A DNA stretch of 64,000 nucleotides from HGM10611 sp964384805. Its GTDB lineage: Bacteria > Bacillota_I > Bacilli_A > ML615J-28 > CAG-313. Under the pieces are notes generated by a model. The model ran no database searches and was not told where the DNA came from. It was given only the letters and a program-made list of their open reading frames with translations. Position 1 is the stretch's first letter; every line of letters begins with the position of its first letter. Location: the NCBI GenBank assembly GCA_964384805.1, contig CAYLLO010000002.1, forward strand, positions 1-64,000. Direction: 5' to 3'. Both the position numbers and the translations under genes were made by a program. Below, piece by piece: positions 1 through 8,459 of this stretch.

Positions 1-3
1 TTA

Positions 4-49
4 CCCCAACTAATTCTATAGGATTTTTACAAACCCCAACTGATTCTAT
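4..49. repeat. Two copies of a 30-bp tandem repeat at the window edge
   Basis: CCCCAACTAATTCTAT (4-19) recurs as CCCCAACTGATTCTAT (34-49), 15 of 16 bases identical and exactly 30 bp apart. It lies immediately downstream of ftsZ and may continue outside the window. The period is a multiple of three, and on the minus strand one frame is open through both copies, reading IE(S/L)VGVCKNP-like decapeptides, but a TAG precedes it. It could be an intergenic minisatellite or the edge of a repeated peptide-coding stretch. Confidence 0.6.
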
Positions 50-58
50 CTAGTCCAA

Positions 59-1240
59 TTATTTAAAACGATTTTTTAACCAACTTGGAACTTTTGAATC
101 ATTTTGTGGTTGAGATTGTTGATTATTATTGTTATAAGAAGGATTAGAATTATAAGTACTTCCCCCATTATATCTAGGTTCTTGTGGCTGAGATACATAA
201 GTAGGACGGGAATTTTCATAAGGATTACGATATTCTTCTTCAGCTTCTACTTCACGCATTTTTTTCGCAGTTTGGTCAAAACCTGTTGCGATGACAGTTA
301 CAACAACTTCACCTTCTAAATCAAGATTAAATCCAGTACCATGAATAATATCAATTTCGGTAGATGATGCACTTCTAATTTCCGCAATAACATCCTCTAC
401 TTCTCTCATTGTAATATCAACATCACTTGTGATTTGAACAATAGCATCAGTTGCTCCATTAATATCAACTTCCAATAATGGACTACTAATAGCAAGTCTT
501 GCGGCCTCAACAGCTCGATTAGGGCCACTAGCAACTCCAATACCCATTAATGCAGTACCTTTATTTTGTAATACCGTCTTAACATCAGCAAAGTCAACGT
601 TAACTAAACCAGGCAAAGAAATAATTTCTGAAATACCTTGAACCCCACGACGTAATACATTATCTGCTTCCTTAAAAGCTTCTAAATAAGTAGTATTATT
701 ACCAATAGTTTCTAGTAATTTATCATTTGGAACAATAACAATAGTATCAACATATGGACGCATAGTTTCGATACCTTGTAATGCTTGTTGCATACGTTTC
801 TTACCTTCAAATCCAAAAGGTTTAGTTACAATTCCAACAACAACAGCACCCATTTCTTTAGCATAACGAGCGATAACTGGAGCAGCACCTGTTCCGGTTC
901 CTCCACCCATTCCAGCAGTAACGAATACCATATCTGCACCTTTGATTGCTTCACGCAATTCAGCCTCTGATTCTTCTGCTGCTTTTCTTCCTACTTCTGG
1001 ATTGGCACCTGCTCCTAAACCACGAGTGTATTCTTTACCAATTTGGATACGGACTTCAGCTTTAGATAATCGTAACACTTGACAATCAGTATTAACCGCA
1101 ATGTATTCAACACCTCTTACATCATTTTCAATCATACGGTTAACAGCATTACCGCCTCCTCCGCCAACACCTACAACTTTTAAAACAGCTTTAGCAGAAT
1201 ACATATCTTCTTCTGGGATATTAACATTATTCATATTCAT
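59..1240 (-). CDS. ftsZ: Cell division protein FtsZ
   Basis: This is the tubulin-like GTPase that polymerises into the cytokinetic Z ring at the inner face of the membrane. Visible features are the glycine-rich nucleotide loop (about residues 24-31), the tubulin signature GGGTGTG (about 112-118), the T7-loop region NVDFADVK (about 215), a polar N/Q/S-rich linker (about 335-385) and a C-terminal peptide SWLKNRFK that matches the conserved tail binding FtsZ partners. The 393-residue length is normal. The start follows AAAGGAGA at a suitable distance, and a TATAAT -10 lies at 1275-1280. ftsA and divIB are not next to it in this window; the upstream neighbour is a TIM-barrel gene, so the usual dcw order is broken. 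Confidence 0.98.
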   Translation of the reverse strand: MNMNNVNIPEEDMYSAKAVLKVVGVGGGGGNAVNRMIENDVRGVEYIAVNTDCQVLRLSKAEVRIQIGKEYTRGLGAGANPEVGRKAAEESEAELREAIKGADMVFVTAGMGGGTGTGAAPVIARYAKEMGAVVVGIVTKPFGFEGKKRMQQALQGIETMRPYVDTIVIVPNDKLLETIGNNTTYLEAFKEADNVLRRGVQGISEIISLPGLVNVDFADVKTVLQNKGTALMGIGVASGPNRAVEAARLAISSPLLEVDINGATDAIVQITSDVDITMREVEDVIAEIRSASSTEIDIIHGTGFNLDLEGEVVVTVIATGFDQTAKKMREVEAEEEYRNPYENSRPTYVSQPQEPRYNGGSTYNSNPSYNNNNQQSQPQNDSKVPSWLKNRFK

Positions 1241-1357
1241 AATTAAATCTCCTTTTCTTATTATCTATATATTGATTATACCTTTTGATAACTATCTTTC
1301 ACTTTTCTTTCACATTATATCATAACTTCAAAGAATATTCAAATAAACTACTAATTT

Positions 1358-2194
1358 TTATTTTTGACACTTTTTACCAACAAATTCATCTATTTTTCTA
1401 GATGTTTCTAAAAGTTCTGAATAATCTTTAAATAAAACTTCACTACCATATAATCCAGTATATTCAACACTTTTTAAAGCTTTAAAATAGGTATCAAAAT
1501 CAATAGTCCCTGTACCCATTTGACCATGTTCATCACGTTCTCCACTATTATCATGAAGATGTAGGTGTTTAATCTTATTTTTAAAAGTTTCAACATATTT
1601 AACTAAGCTTTTAGGTAATTCCTCAGTTTGTTTAGCAGCATGATAATGACCACAATCTAGCGTAATTCCTAAATTTTCGCGATTAACTCTTGATTGATAT
1701 TCTTTCATTTCTTTTATTGTCAAACAAAGCTCATGTTGTCCAATCATATTCTCTACCATGACGGTAATATTAAATTGTTTAGCATAATCACATAGTATTT
1801 GAGTATTTTTAATAGCTAAATCAAAAGCTTCTTCTTTTGATAATGTACCATCTAACTCTCCAGGATGAAGTGTAACTCCTTCCGCATGATACTTGCTAGC
1901 AAACAAAATTGCCTCACGCAAACGATTCATAACGTTTTCTAAATTTTGGTAACTAGCAATATTATTTTTAGAACCATATGGCAAATGAAGTACAACTCTA
2001 AAATTTGGATATTTTAAAAATCTTTGAATATTAGTTTCATAATTATTTTTTATTTCATCACTAACCTCATATGGATAAAATAACTCACATCCTCCATATA
2101 TACCAGTTTTCACCAATAATTCTTCAGCTAAAGCAATTTGTTCAGCACTTCTTAAAGTAGTAATAGTAAAACATTTACAAACATTATTTATCAT
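1358..2194 (-). CDS. AP-endonuclease/sugar isomerase-like TIM barrel protein
   Basis: This protein resembles the xylose isomerase-like TIM barrel superfamily (AP endonuclease family 2, sugar phosphate isomerase/epimerase). Metal-ligand-like motifs occur in the expected order: LHPGELDG, VENMIG, LDCGHYHA, LHLHDN and GTGTIDF. These His, Glu and Asp residues would coordinate divalent metals. The exact substrate cannot be told from sequence; a sugar isomerase and an endonuclease IV-type DNA repair enzyme are both possible. The longer frame to 2260 is rejected because a promoter (TTTACA, 17 bp, TATAAT at 2220-2248) lies inside it. The chosen ATG at 2194 follows GAAGGAGA. It is transcribed alone, between the cotJC terminator and ftsZ. 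Confidence 0.85.
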   Translation of the reverse strand: MINNVCKCFTITTLRSAEQIALAEELLVKTGIYGGCELFYPYEVSDEIKNNYETNIQRFLKYPNFRVVLHLPYGSKNNIASYQNLENVMNRLREAILFASKYHAEGVTLHPGELDGTLSKEEAFDLAIKNTQILCDYAKQFNITVMVENMIGQHELCLTIKEMKEYQSRVNRENLGITLDCGHYHAAKQTEELPKSLVKYVETFKNKIKHLHLHDNSGERDEHGQMGTGTIDFDTYFKALKSVEYTGLYGSEVLFKDYSELLETSRKIDEFVGKKCQK

Positions 2195-2219
2195 ATTTTT
2201 TTCTCCTTCAGTTATGCTT

Positions 2220-2248
2220 ATTATACTATATTTACAATCAAATGTAAA
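2220..2248 (-). promoter_or_regulatory. Sigma-A-type promoter of the TIM-barrel gene
   Basis: On the minus strand TTTACA (2243-2248) is followed by a 17-bp spacer and TATAAT (2220-2225), 11 of 12 consensus bases. It lies directly after the cotJC terminator and about 26 bp upstream of the ATG at 2194, so it sets that start codon. Confidence 0.8.
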
Positions 2249-2275
2249 AAAAGATGACAATATTTTGTCATCTTT
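2243..2275 (-). terminator. Rho-independent terminator of the cotJ operon
   Basis: AAAGATGACAA (2250-2260), loop TATT, TTGTCATCTTT (2265-2275): a perfect 11-bp stem followed by seven T on the minus strand. It overlaps the cotJC stop codon and closes the ftsW-to-cotJC transcript. Confidence 0.9.
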
Positions 2276-2831
2276 AATATCCCATTTTTCTATAGTGTTC
2301 TAATAATTCTTTAAAACGATTAAAATGTACTACTTCTCTTTGACGTAAAAACAATAAAGGCTGAATCACATCATCATCTGTTGCTAAGTTAATTAAGTTT
2401 TCATAAATAGCTCTTGCTTTTTCTTCAGCTGCCATATTTTCTGTTATATTAGCAATAACATCTCCTACTGCTGATATATATGCAGTAGTAAATGGTATAC
2501 CATCAGCACTAGCTGGGAATAAATCTAGTCCGTGTTCTGTATAGTACCCTTCAAGTCCTGCATCTTTAAAATCTTTAACTGTTGCCCCCTTAGTCAACTG
2601 ATAAAGCATTGCACAAATCATTTCAACATGTCCTAATTCTTCGGTTCCAATATCAGTTAGTAAAGCTTTACCATATTCATCTGGCATTGTATATCGTTGA
2701 TTTAAATAACGAATCGCTGCCCCAAGTTCTCCTTGTGGCCCACCATATTGACTGATAATTGTTTTAGCCATTTTTAAATCTGGTTTTTGAATATTAACTC
2801 TAAATGGCAAGATTTTAGTATATTTAAACAT
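2274..2831 (-). CDS. cotJC: Spore coat protein CotJC (manganese catalase family)
   Basis: This is a ferritin-like four-helix protein of the Mn-catalase family, found as the CotJC component of the spore coat in Bacillus and Clostridium. It opens with YTKILPFRVNIQKPD, typical of the family, and carries the dimetal-site helices with TEELGHVEM, ENMAAEEKAR and REVVHFNRF, which supply Glu and His ligands. The 185-residue length is close to the family norm. Its start overlaps the cotJAB stop (TAATG) and follows GAGGTGA, so the two genes are coupled. The presence of cotJ genes indicates an endospore former. Whether it has catalase activity is not visible. Confidence 0.95.
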   Translation of the reverse strand: MFKYTKILPFRVNIQKPDLKMAKTIISQYGGPQGELGAAIRYLNQRYTMPDEYGKALLTDIGTEELGHVEMICAMLYQLTKGATVKDFKDAGLEGYYTEHGLDLFPASADGIPFTTAYISAVGDVIANITENMAAEEKARAIYENLINLATDDDVIQPLLFLRQREVVHFNRFKELLEHYRKMGY

Positions 2832-3262
2832 TATGAGTCACCTCTTTCAAAAGGCCAAGGATTCATCCACTTCCAAGTTGTTCTTGCGACATTTTCATCT
2901 TGAGTTATTGGACTATATTGTTTTGAATAAAATGCTATTGTTTCATCTAATTTTTGTTGATAATCACGATATAACATTAAGGCTTCTTGATCATTTGGAT
3001 TTAAATCTAAATATAGGTTTAAATCAGCACATGCAAAGTCATAAGCTTGAATAGTTCTCATTAAATCTTCTTTTGGAGTGTATTGACCAATAAATGATGG
3101 TTTATAGTTTTTATAAGGAATATATGTCCCTTTTTCCATGTTTCCCAGTAAATAACCTTCCATTATGGATACAAACTTATTAGCATTTTCATTTTTTCCA
3201 CCTGAATTATTATTTATATTATTCACACTATATGGTTTTTCAAAATAATTTATGTGTTGCAT
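2831..3262 (-). CDS. CotJA-CotJB fusion, spore coat protein
   Basis: The C-terminal part (PKEDLMRTIQAYDFACADLN, then LYLDLNPNDQEAL, YSPIT, and WKWMNPWPFE at the end) matches the CotJB family. The preceding segment (about residues 30-62, FVSIMEGYLLGNMEKGTYIP onward) resembles the short CotJA peptide, usually a separate gene. This looks like a natural CotJA-CotJB fusion. The frame is open to 3298, where ATG overlaps the murB TGA, but the ATG at 3262 has GGGAGGT just upstream and is preferred. It sits between murB and cotJC with no gaps. The domain split is inferred by eye. Confidence 0.85.
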   Translation of the reverse strand: MQHINYFEKPYSVNNINNNSGGKNENANKFVSIMEGYLLGNMEKGTYIPYKNYKPSFIGQYTPKEDLMRTIQAYDFACADLNLYLDLNPNDQEALMLYRDYQQKLDETIAFYSKQYSPITQDENVARTTWKWMNPWPFERGDS

Positions 3263-3294
3263 TTTTACCTCCCACATTAGTGTATGTAAAATAT

Positions 3295-4203
3295 TCATTC
3301 TTGGTATGGGATTATATCTTGTGGTTTTAAAATCTTTATTTCTAATGGCAATAGCTCATTAGTGTTTTCAAAAACTCTTTTTTGAACATATTCAATTAAA
3401 GCATGCATTTCTACAAAAGAGGCCTTACCTAAATTAATAAAAAAATTATGGTGTTGAGAACTTACCATCGCATCACCTATTTTTAATTGTTCAAGATGAT
3501 TATCTTCAATTATCTTCCAAGCTTTTTTCTTTTCTAAATTTTTGAAAATACATCCTGCATTTTTAGTTTTTAAGGGTTGAGTAGCTTTTTTATGGGCCCA
3601 TGCATTTTGAAGAATATCTACATTTTGTTGATTTTGAGCTTTATTAAACTGAAAATAACCCTTAACTATAATCCCACGATTAGTTTGAAATGGTGAGCTT
3701 CGATAACCAAAATCATTAAAATCAGTTAAATGAATTAATTCTCCTTTAGGAGTTAAATAATCAACTCCTCGCAAGTATTTTTTTACATCTTCTCCATAAG
3801 CACTAGCATTCATATAGATTGCTCCACCAATTGTTCCAGGAACCATTGCCAAACATAATGGAGGAAAGTACCCTAACAAAGTAATTTTAGTTCCACATGG
3901 CATAGCATTAACCCCTGCTTCTATTATAAACATTCCCTTTTCATAATTCATTTTATTTAACCTTTTCAAACTAATTACTACAATATTAAAATCTTCATCA
4001 CTAACTAAAAGATTAGTGCCATTACCTAAAATAAAATATGGCATTTTTTTAGTATTTAAGTACTTTATTAAGGATTGTAATTTATTAATGTCTTCTACTT
4101 CGATAAAATATTTAATTTTTCCTCCAATTTTTATGGAGGTTTTATCTCTAAAACAAACATCTAAACTTATATTACCAAAAGAACTTAACTCATTTTCCAA
4201 CAT
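3295..4203 (-). CDS. murB: UDP-N-acetylenolpyruvoylglucosamine reductase MurB
   Basis: This cytosolic FAD enzyme reduces the enolpyruvyl group of UDP-GlcNAc-enolpyruvate to UDP-MurNAc with NADPH. FAD-binding motifs GNGTNLL (60-66) and PGTIGGA (122-128), the active-site segment GYRSSPF (166-172), the proton-donor loop NAGCIFKN (215-222) and the late Glu in PLEIKIL are present. It lacks the E. coli Tyr insertion, so it is type II-like. The proton-donor position (Ser229 in E. coli) appears to be Cys218. The start lies inside murG (14-nt overlap) and follows AGAGGAGGT. Its stop overlaps the open frame of the next gene by four bases. Confidence 0.97.
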   Translation of the reverse strand: MLENELSSFGNISLDVCFRDKTSIKIGGKIKYFIEVEDINKLQSLIKYLNTKKMPYFILGNGTNLLVSDEDFNIVVISLKRLNKMNYEKGMFIIEAGVNAMPCGTKITLLGYFPPLCLAMVPGTIGGAIYMNASAYGEDVKKYLRGVDYLTPKGELIHLTDFNDFGYRSSPFQTNRGIIVKGYFQFNKAQNQQNVDILQNAWAHKKATQPLKTKNAGCIFKNLEKKKAWKIIEDNHLEQLKIGDAMVSSQHHNFFINLGKASFVEMHALIEYVQKRVFENTNELLPLEIKILKPQDIIPYQE

Positions 4204-5245
4204 TTTTTACCTCCTCTAACCAATCTTGATGATTGTAATTTTCTCTTATTTTTTTCAAACTATCTTTGATAAAAGGATTACTGATTACTTCTTTTATTTT
4301 TTTATTCAATAATTCTAATGTTAATTCTTTTTCTTCAATTATTGTAGAGGCATTTTGTTGTTCTAAAAACAAAGCATTGTGATATTGATGATTATTAGTA
4401 ACATTAGGTGAAGGGATTAGAATTGAAGGAATCAATAATCCAATAATTTCAAAAATAGTACTTGCTCCAGCCCGCGAAATCACAATATTTGCCTTCGATA
4501 ATAAGTCTAATAAATTATCTTCAAAAGGTTTAATCAAATAATGTTTACTTTCTTTATTTCCTAACTTAGTTATCACTTCTTCATAATATTTTCGTCCTGT
4601 CACAACAGTCGTATAATATTTGTATGATTCCTCACTAAGTAAAAATTTAACTATTATTTCATTAATCATTTTTGATCCTAATGTTCCTGATGTGACTACA
4701 ATATGATTGTTAGTTACTAAATTTTTTTCCAATTTTTGGGCTTCTTTCATTCTTGGATTACCGATAACTATAAGATTGTCTCTTTTTATGTTTAACGGAA
4801 AAGCGGATAATATTAAATCAACAATAGGTAGACACATTTTATTAGCTAAACCCATTATTGTATTTTGTTCATGCATAATAGTTGTAATATTTAACCTTTT
4901 AGCCATTTTTAATGTTATAGCACTTATATAACCTCCCATACCAATAACTAGTTGACTATTTTGTAAAACTTTTTTAATACTAATTGAACTTTTTATTATT
5001 TTTCCCAAATTAATAATATTTTTAAAAGGATTTTTTCTACTTAACCCATCGACATTATAATAGTAAATATAATCTATATCTTTATTATTATTAATAAATT
5101 CATACTGTTTTTCTTTAACTGTCATAATAAACACTATCTTATGTTGAGGATATATTTTTTTTATATCTTTAACCATTGAGATAGCTGGCATAATATGTCC
5201 TAACGTTCCTCCACAAGCAAAAACGATTGTATCTTGTTTTCTCAT
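4190..5245 (-). CDS. murG: UDP-GlcNAc transferase MurG
   Basis: MurG transfers GlcNAc from UDP-GlcNAc to lipid I, giving lipid II at the cytoplasmic membrane face. The N-terminal glycine loop GGTLGHIMPA (about 12-21), the second loop TSGTLGSKMIN and the UDP-GlcNAc site with SRAGASTIFEI and NNHQYHNA are all visible. The length of 351 residues is typical. It starts at the ftsW stop (TAATG-type junction), so translation is coupled. The second loop reads SGTLGS where most MurG have GGSLGA, a modest deviation. Confidence 0.96.
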   Translation of the reverse strand: MRKQDTIVFACGGTLGHIMPAISMVKDIKKIYPQHKIVFIMTVKEKQYEFINNNKDIDYIYYYNVDGLSRKNPFKNIINLGKIIKSSISIKKVLQNSQLVIGMGGYISAITLKMAKRLNITTIMHEQNTIMGLANKMCLPIVDLILSAFPLNIKRDNLIVIGNPRMKEAQKLEKNLVTNNHIVVTSGTLGSKMINEIIVKFLLSEESYKYYTTVVTGRKYYEEVITKLGNKESKHYLIKPFEDNLLDLLSKANIVISRAGASTIFEIIGLLIPSILIPSPNVTNNHQYHNALFLEQQNASTIIEEKELTLELLNKKIKEVISNPFIKDSLKKIRENYNHQDWLEEVKNVGK

Positions 5246-6351
5246 TAATATTTCCTTTCTTGATATTTACTAATGTTTAAAAGTAAGCCTAAAGACATCA
5301 GCGTAATTATTAAACTAGAACCACCATAACTAATAATTGGCAAAGTTATTCCTGTAATAGGGAGAATCCCTATAACTACTGAAATATTAATAAATACTTG
5401 TGTAAAAATCGAAATTCCTAATCCTAAAGCTAAAAAAGATTTATATGAATCATCAATTCTTGAAGCAATTCTAATTGCTTTAATAAGAATATACAAATAC
5501 GCTAAAATCAATAATACACTACCAAATAAACCTAATTCTTCAGCGACAATCGCAAAGATAAAATCATTTTGGGGTTCAGGTAAAAAGAAATGCTTCTGCA
5601 TACTTTTATTAAATCCTAAGCCAAAAATACCACTAGGAGATAAGGCAAATAATGATTGAATACCTTGAAATCCACTTCCCAATGGATCGCTCCAAGGATC
5701 TAAAAAAGCCAAAATTCTTTCCATTCGATATGGTTCAGTAATAATCAATGCAACAATCCCTAAAATACCAATTCCTCCTAAAATTAAAAAATATTTAAGG
5801 GGAACTCCACTTACAAATAATAACAAAAAACAGCTAATAACAATAACTAATCCTGTTCCAAAATCTGGTTGTAATAAAATTATGCCAAAAATCAAGCAAA
5901 TTAAAGTAAGAATACTTAAAAAATTTTTTATTTTTTTTAATTCTTCATAATACTCACTTAGATATTTTGATAAAAGTAAAATTAATCCGACTTTCATAAA
6001 TTCTGCTGGCTGAATACTAAAAATTCCTATCCCAATCCAAGATCTTGCTCCACCTCTTACTAATCCAATTCCTGGAATTAAAACAATAATCAATAAAGCT
6101 AAAATAACATAAAAAATTAAACTCGTGTATTTCTTTATTTTATCTAAATCAATTCTTGTCATTATATACATTAAAACTAACCCTACAACTAAAAATAATA
6201 GCTGTCGCTTAAAAAAGTAAAATTCATCATCATATCGATATCTTGCCACAACATTACTAGCACTATATACATACAACAAGCCAAAGATACAAAGAATAAT
6301 TATATCAATTAATAATAATACATCTACTTTTTGGGGAGTTCTCTTATTCAT
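5245..6351 (-). CDS. FtsW/RodA/SpoVE-family glycosyltransferase
   Basis: This is a polytopic SEDS-family protein (about ten membrane segments) that polymerises lipid II. Family motifs are LPEPQNDFIFAIVAEELGL and ISYGGSSL near the C-terminus, with a GLG motif in the region FGLGFNKSMQ. Its place directly upstream of murG matches ftsW or spoVE. The cotJ genes at the end of the same operon leave open that this copy works in spore cortex synthesis (SpoVE) rather than division. The sequence alone does not separate the two. No gene precedes it in the operon; the upstream terminator of the lipoprotein gene lies 50 bp away. Confidence 0.93.
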   Translation of the reverse strand: MNKRTPQKVDVLLLIDIIILCIFGLLYVYSASNVVARYRYDDEFYFFKRQLLFLVVGLVLMYIMTRIDLDKIKKYTSLIFYVILALLIIVLIPGIGLVRGGARSWIGIGIFSIQPAEFMKVGLILLLSKYLSEYYEELKKIKNFLSILTLICLIFGIILLQPDFGTGLVIVISCFLLLFVSGVPLKYFLILGGIGILGIVALIITEPYRMERILAFLDPWSDPLGSGFQGIQSLFALSPSGIFGLGFNKSMQKHFFLPEPQNDFIFAIVAEELGLFGSVLLILAYLYILIKAIRIASRIDDSYKSFLALGLGISIFTQVFINISVVIGILPITGITLPIISYGGSSLIITLMSLGLLLNISKYQERKY

Positions 6352-6404
6352 ATTTATTATTCACCAATATATTTTATTGTTCTAAACAATATTGTATGCC
6401 AAAG

Positions 6405-6447
6405 AAAAATCCTAAACACGGTATAGTACCATATTTAGGATTTTTTT
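6405..6447. terminator. Terminator after the lipoprotein gene
   Basis: AAAAATCCTAAA (6405-6416) pairs with TTTAGGATTTTT (6434-6445), a perfect 12-bp stem. The loop contains a second small stem GGTA/TACC. T runs flank both sides, so it could act in either direction. It follows the lipoprotein stop codon directly. Confidence 0.85.
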
Positions 6448-7300
6448 ATTTAACTAATTTTATTTGAAAACCTTTTGTATCTTTAACTTCTACATCAAAT
6501 AACAATTCAAATTTATTACCCAGATATGTGAAATAAAAACTATTTTTTTCTTCATAACCATTACAATACATTTTATACCATTTTTTGACTTCACTTATTT
6601 TATCATCAGAAGTAATATATTCTGGGTATTCAAATTGATAGTAAAATTCATTTGTATATTCATCTTTATCTAATAAAGATTTTAATTCTAAGTTACCACT
6701 GACTTCATATTTTGTATCATATGGTAAATTTAACAAATACAGCTTATTCTCATTATCAACACGTTCTACATAAATTGGAACTTCCATTGTAATAGTAACA
6801 TTAGTTGTGTATGGCGTAGTATAATATCGTTTTCCACCACTAATAAAAGTACGATAATAAAAAGAGAATCTTGTGCCTGTTTCATCCCAAACAACGCGCA
6901 TAATTTCTTTAGAATAAGTTTGAGGGTCATCTAATGGTAATTTGTCACGTCCAAATTTTGCTTCTCCATTATCATTTGTCTGATCAGTTACCTTGGTATT
7001 AATTCCTCGACTTTCAAAGGGCTCAATGTTCTTGGCAAAAAAATCACTAAATTCATAAAAATCATTTTTTGCAAATAAATACTTGCACTTTGTTGAAAAA
7101 TCTGCAACATTAACTATACCATCATATTCAAAATGAAATACTGGAAGTTCACCTTCATATACTAAATGCTCGACAATTTCATCTGGAATTGTAACATCTA
7201 CACCATTTTCATAGGCAATAGTATCATTACAACTTGTTAAAATCAAACTCATCAATATAAAAATAAGTGTAGACATTATTTTTTTCATTTTTTTCTTCAT
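6446..7300 (-). CDS. Lipoprotein of unknown function
   Basis: A signal sequence ends in a lipobox (LTSC, Cys about residue 24), so the mature protein should be membrane-anchored on the outside. The rest (about 260 residues) is soluble, rich in Tyr, Asp and Glu, with beta-strand-like alternation, and carries no motif I recognise. AAGGAT upstream fits the ATG at 7300. It lies 2 bp after tgt and is probably co-transcribed with it, then ends at a strong hairpin. No function is proposed. Confidence 0.8.
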   Translation of the reverse strand: MKKKMKKIMSTLIFILMSLILTSCNDTIAYENGVDVTIPDEIVEHLVYEGELPVFHFEYDGIVNVADFSTKCKYLFAKNDFYEFSDFFAKNIEPFESRGINTKVTDQTNDNGEAKFGRDKLPLDDPQTYSKEIMRVVWDETGTRFSFYYRTFISGGKRYYTTPYTTNVTITMEVPIYVERVDNENKLYLLNLPYDTKYEVSGNLELKSLLDKDEYTNEFYYQFEYPEYITSDDKISEVKKWYKMYCNGYEEKNSFYFTYLGNKFELLFDVEVKDTKGFQIKLVK

Positions 7301-7302
7301 TT

Positions 7303-8436
7303 TTAAAAATCCTTGTCATTATCATTTAATCCATATTTTTCATAGAATTCTTTTTTAAATTCTAAGAAGTTATCTTCTTTAATTGCTTTTCGAATATTTT
7401 CCATTAAGTGTAGTAAAAACCTTGTGTTATGAATCGTAATTAATCGTTGACCTAAAATTTCTTCGGCTTTAATTAAATGACGAATATAAGCTTTAGTATA
7501 GTGTTTACATGTATAACAATCACATTCTTCATCAAGGGGTGTAAAATCAGTCTCAAATTCTTTATTTTTTAATAATAGTCTTCCGTGAGATGTCATCGCA
7601 GTACCATGGCGTGCAATTCTTGTTGGTAATACACAATCGAAAATATCTACACCTCTTTCTACTGCATCAAGAATAGCCCCTGGAGACCCTACGCCCATTA
7701 AATAACGAGGTTTATCTTCGGGTAATACGGGAATCGTATAATCTAAAATTTGATTTTGAACTTCTTTAGGCTCACCTACACTAGTTCCCCCTATTGAATA
7801 GCCATCAAAAGGCATCTTAACTAATTCTTGAGCACAATGAATGCGAATATCTTCAAAATTACCTCCTTGAACAATTCCAAATAATCCTTGTTCTTCTTTT
7901 CGTGCATGAGCATTAAGACCACGTTCGGCCCAACGAAGAGTACGTTCAACGGAGTTTTCCATATATTCTCTAGTAGAAGTAATCGGTGGACATTCATCAA
8001 AACTCATCATAATGTCACTACCTAAACTATTTTGAATTTCTAAGGCAATTTCTGGTGATAAAAACAGCTTTGCTCCACTTTTATGATGTTTAAAAGTCAC
8101 CCCATCTTCTTTTATATCTCTAAGTTTTGCTAGTGAAAATACTTGATACCCTCCTGAATCAGTAAGAATTGAACCATCCCAATTCATAAATTTATGCAAT
8201 CCTCCAGCAGCTTCAACAATTTTATGACCAGGTTGATTCCATAAATGATACGTATTACCTAAAATAATCTTGGCACCATTAGCTTCCAACTCTTCTTTAC
8301 TCATTGTCTTAACGGTTGCTTGAGTACCAACGGGCATAAACATTGGAGTTTCAAAAGAATTGTGAGGAGTTGTAATAACCCCTAAACGGGCTTTAGTTGT
8401 TTTGTCTTTTTTTACTAATTTATATTTTATAACCAT
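7303..8436 (-). CDS. tgt: tRNA-guanine transglycosylase
   Basis: This enzyme exchanges guanine at position 34 of GUN-anticodon tRNAs for a 7-deazaguanine precursor in queuosine synthesis. It has DSGGYQVFSL with the substrate Asp, FDECPP, the nucleophile region FDCVLPTRIARHG, and a Zn site CDCYTCKHYT followed by the usual His. The 377-residue length is typical. The predicted start has only a weak GGGA upstream. Neighbouring queA was not seen, so the rest of the pathway is elsewhere or depends on salvage. Confidence 0.97.
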   Translation of the reverse strand: MVIKYKLVKKDKTTKARLGVITTPHNSFETPMFMPVGTQATVKTMSKEELEANGAKIILGNTYHLWNQPGHKIVEAAGGLHKFMNWDGSILTDSGGYQVFSLAKLRDIKEDGVTFKHHKSGAKLFLSPEIALEIQNSLGSDIMMSFDECPPITSTREYMENSVERTLRWAERGLNAHARKEEQGLFGIVQGGNFEDIRIHCAQELVKMPFDGYSIGGTSVGEPKEVQNQILDYTIPVLPEDKPRYLMGVGSPGAILDAVERGVDIFDCVLPTRIARHGTAMTSHGRLLLKNKEFETDFTPLDEECDCYTCKHYTKAYIRHLIKAEEILGQRLITIHNTRFLLHLMENIRKAIKEDNFLEFKKEFYEKYGLNDNDKDF

Positions 8437-8459
8437 ATTTTTTCCCGAACGAAGAAAAA

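Noticed and set aside
2195..2260. Upstream extension of the TIM-barrel gene
   Set aside because: A promoter -10/-35 lies inside it and the ATG at 2194 has a good ribosome binding site.
6385..6400. Sigma-E promoter for the ftsW-cotJ operon
   Set aside because: CATACAAT fits the -10, but the sequence 14 bp upstream does not fit the -35, so it is mentioned only as a hint and not annotated.
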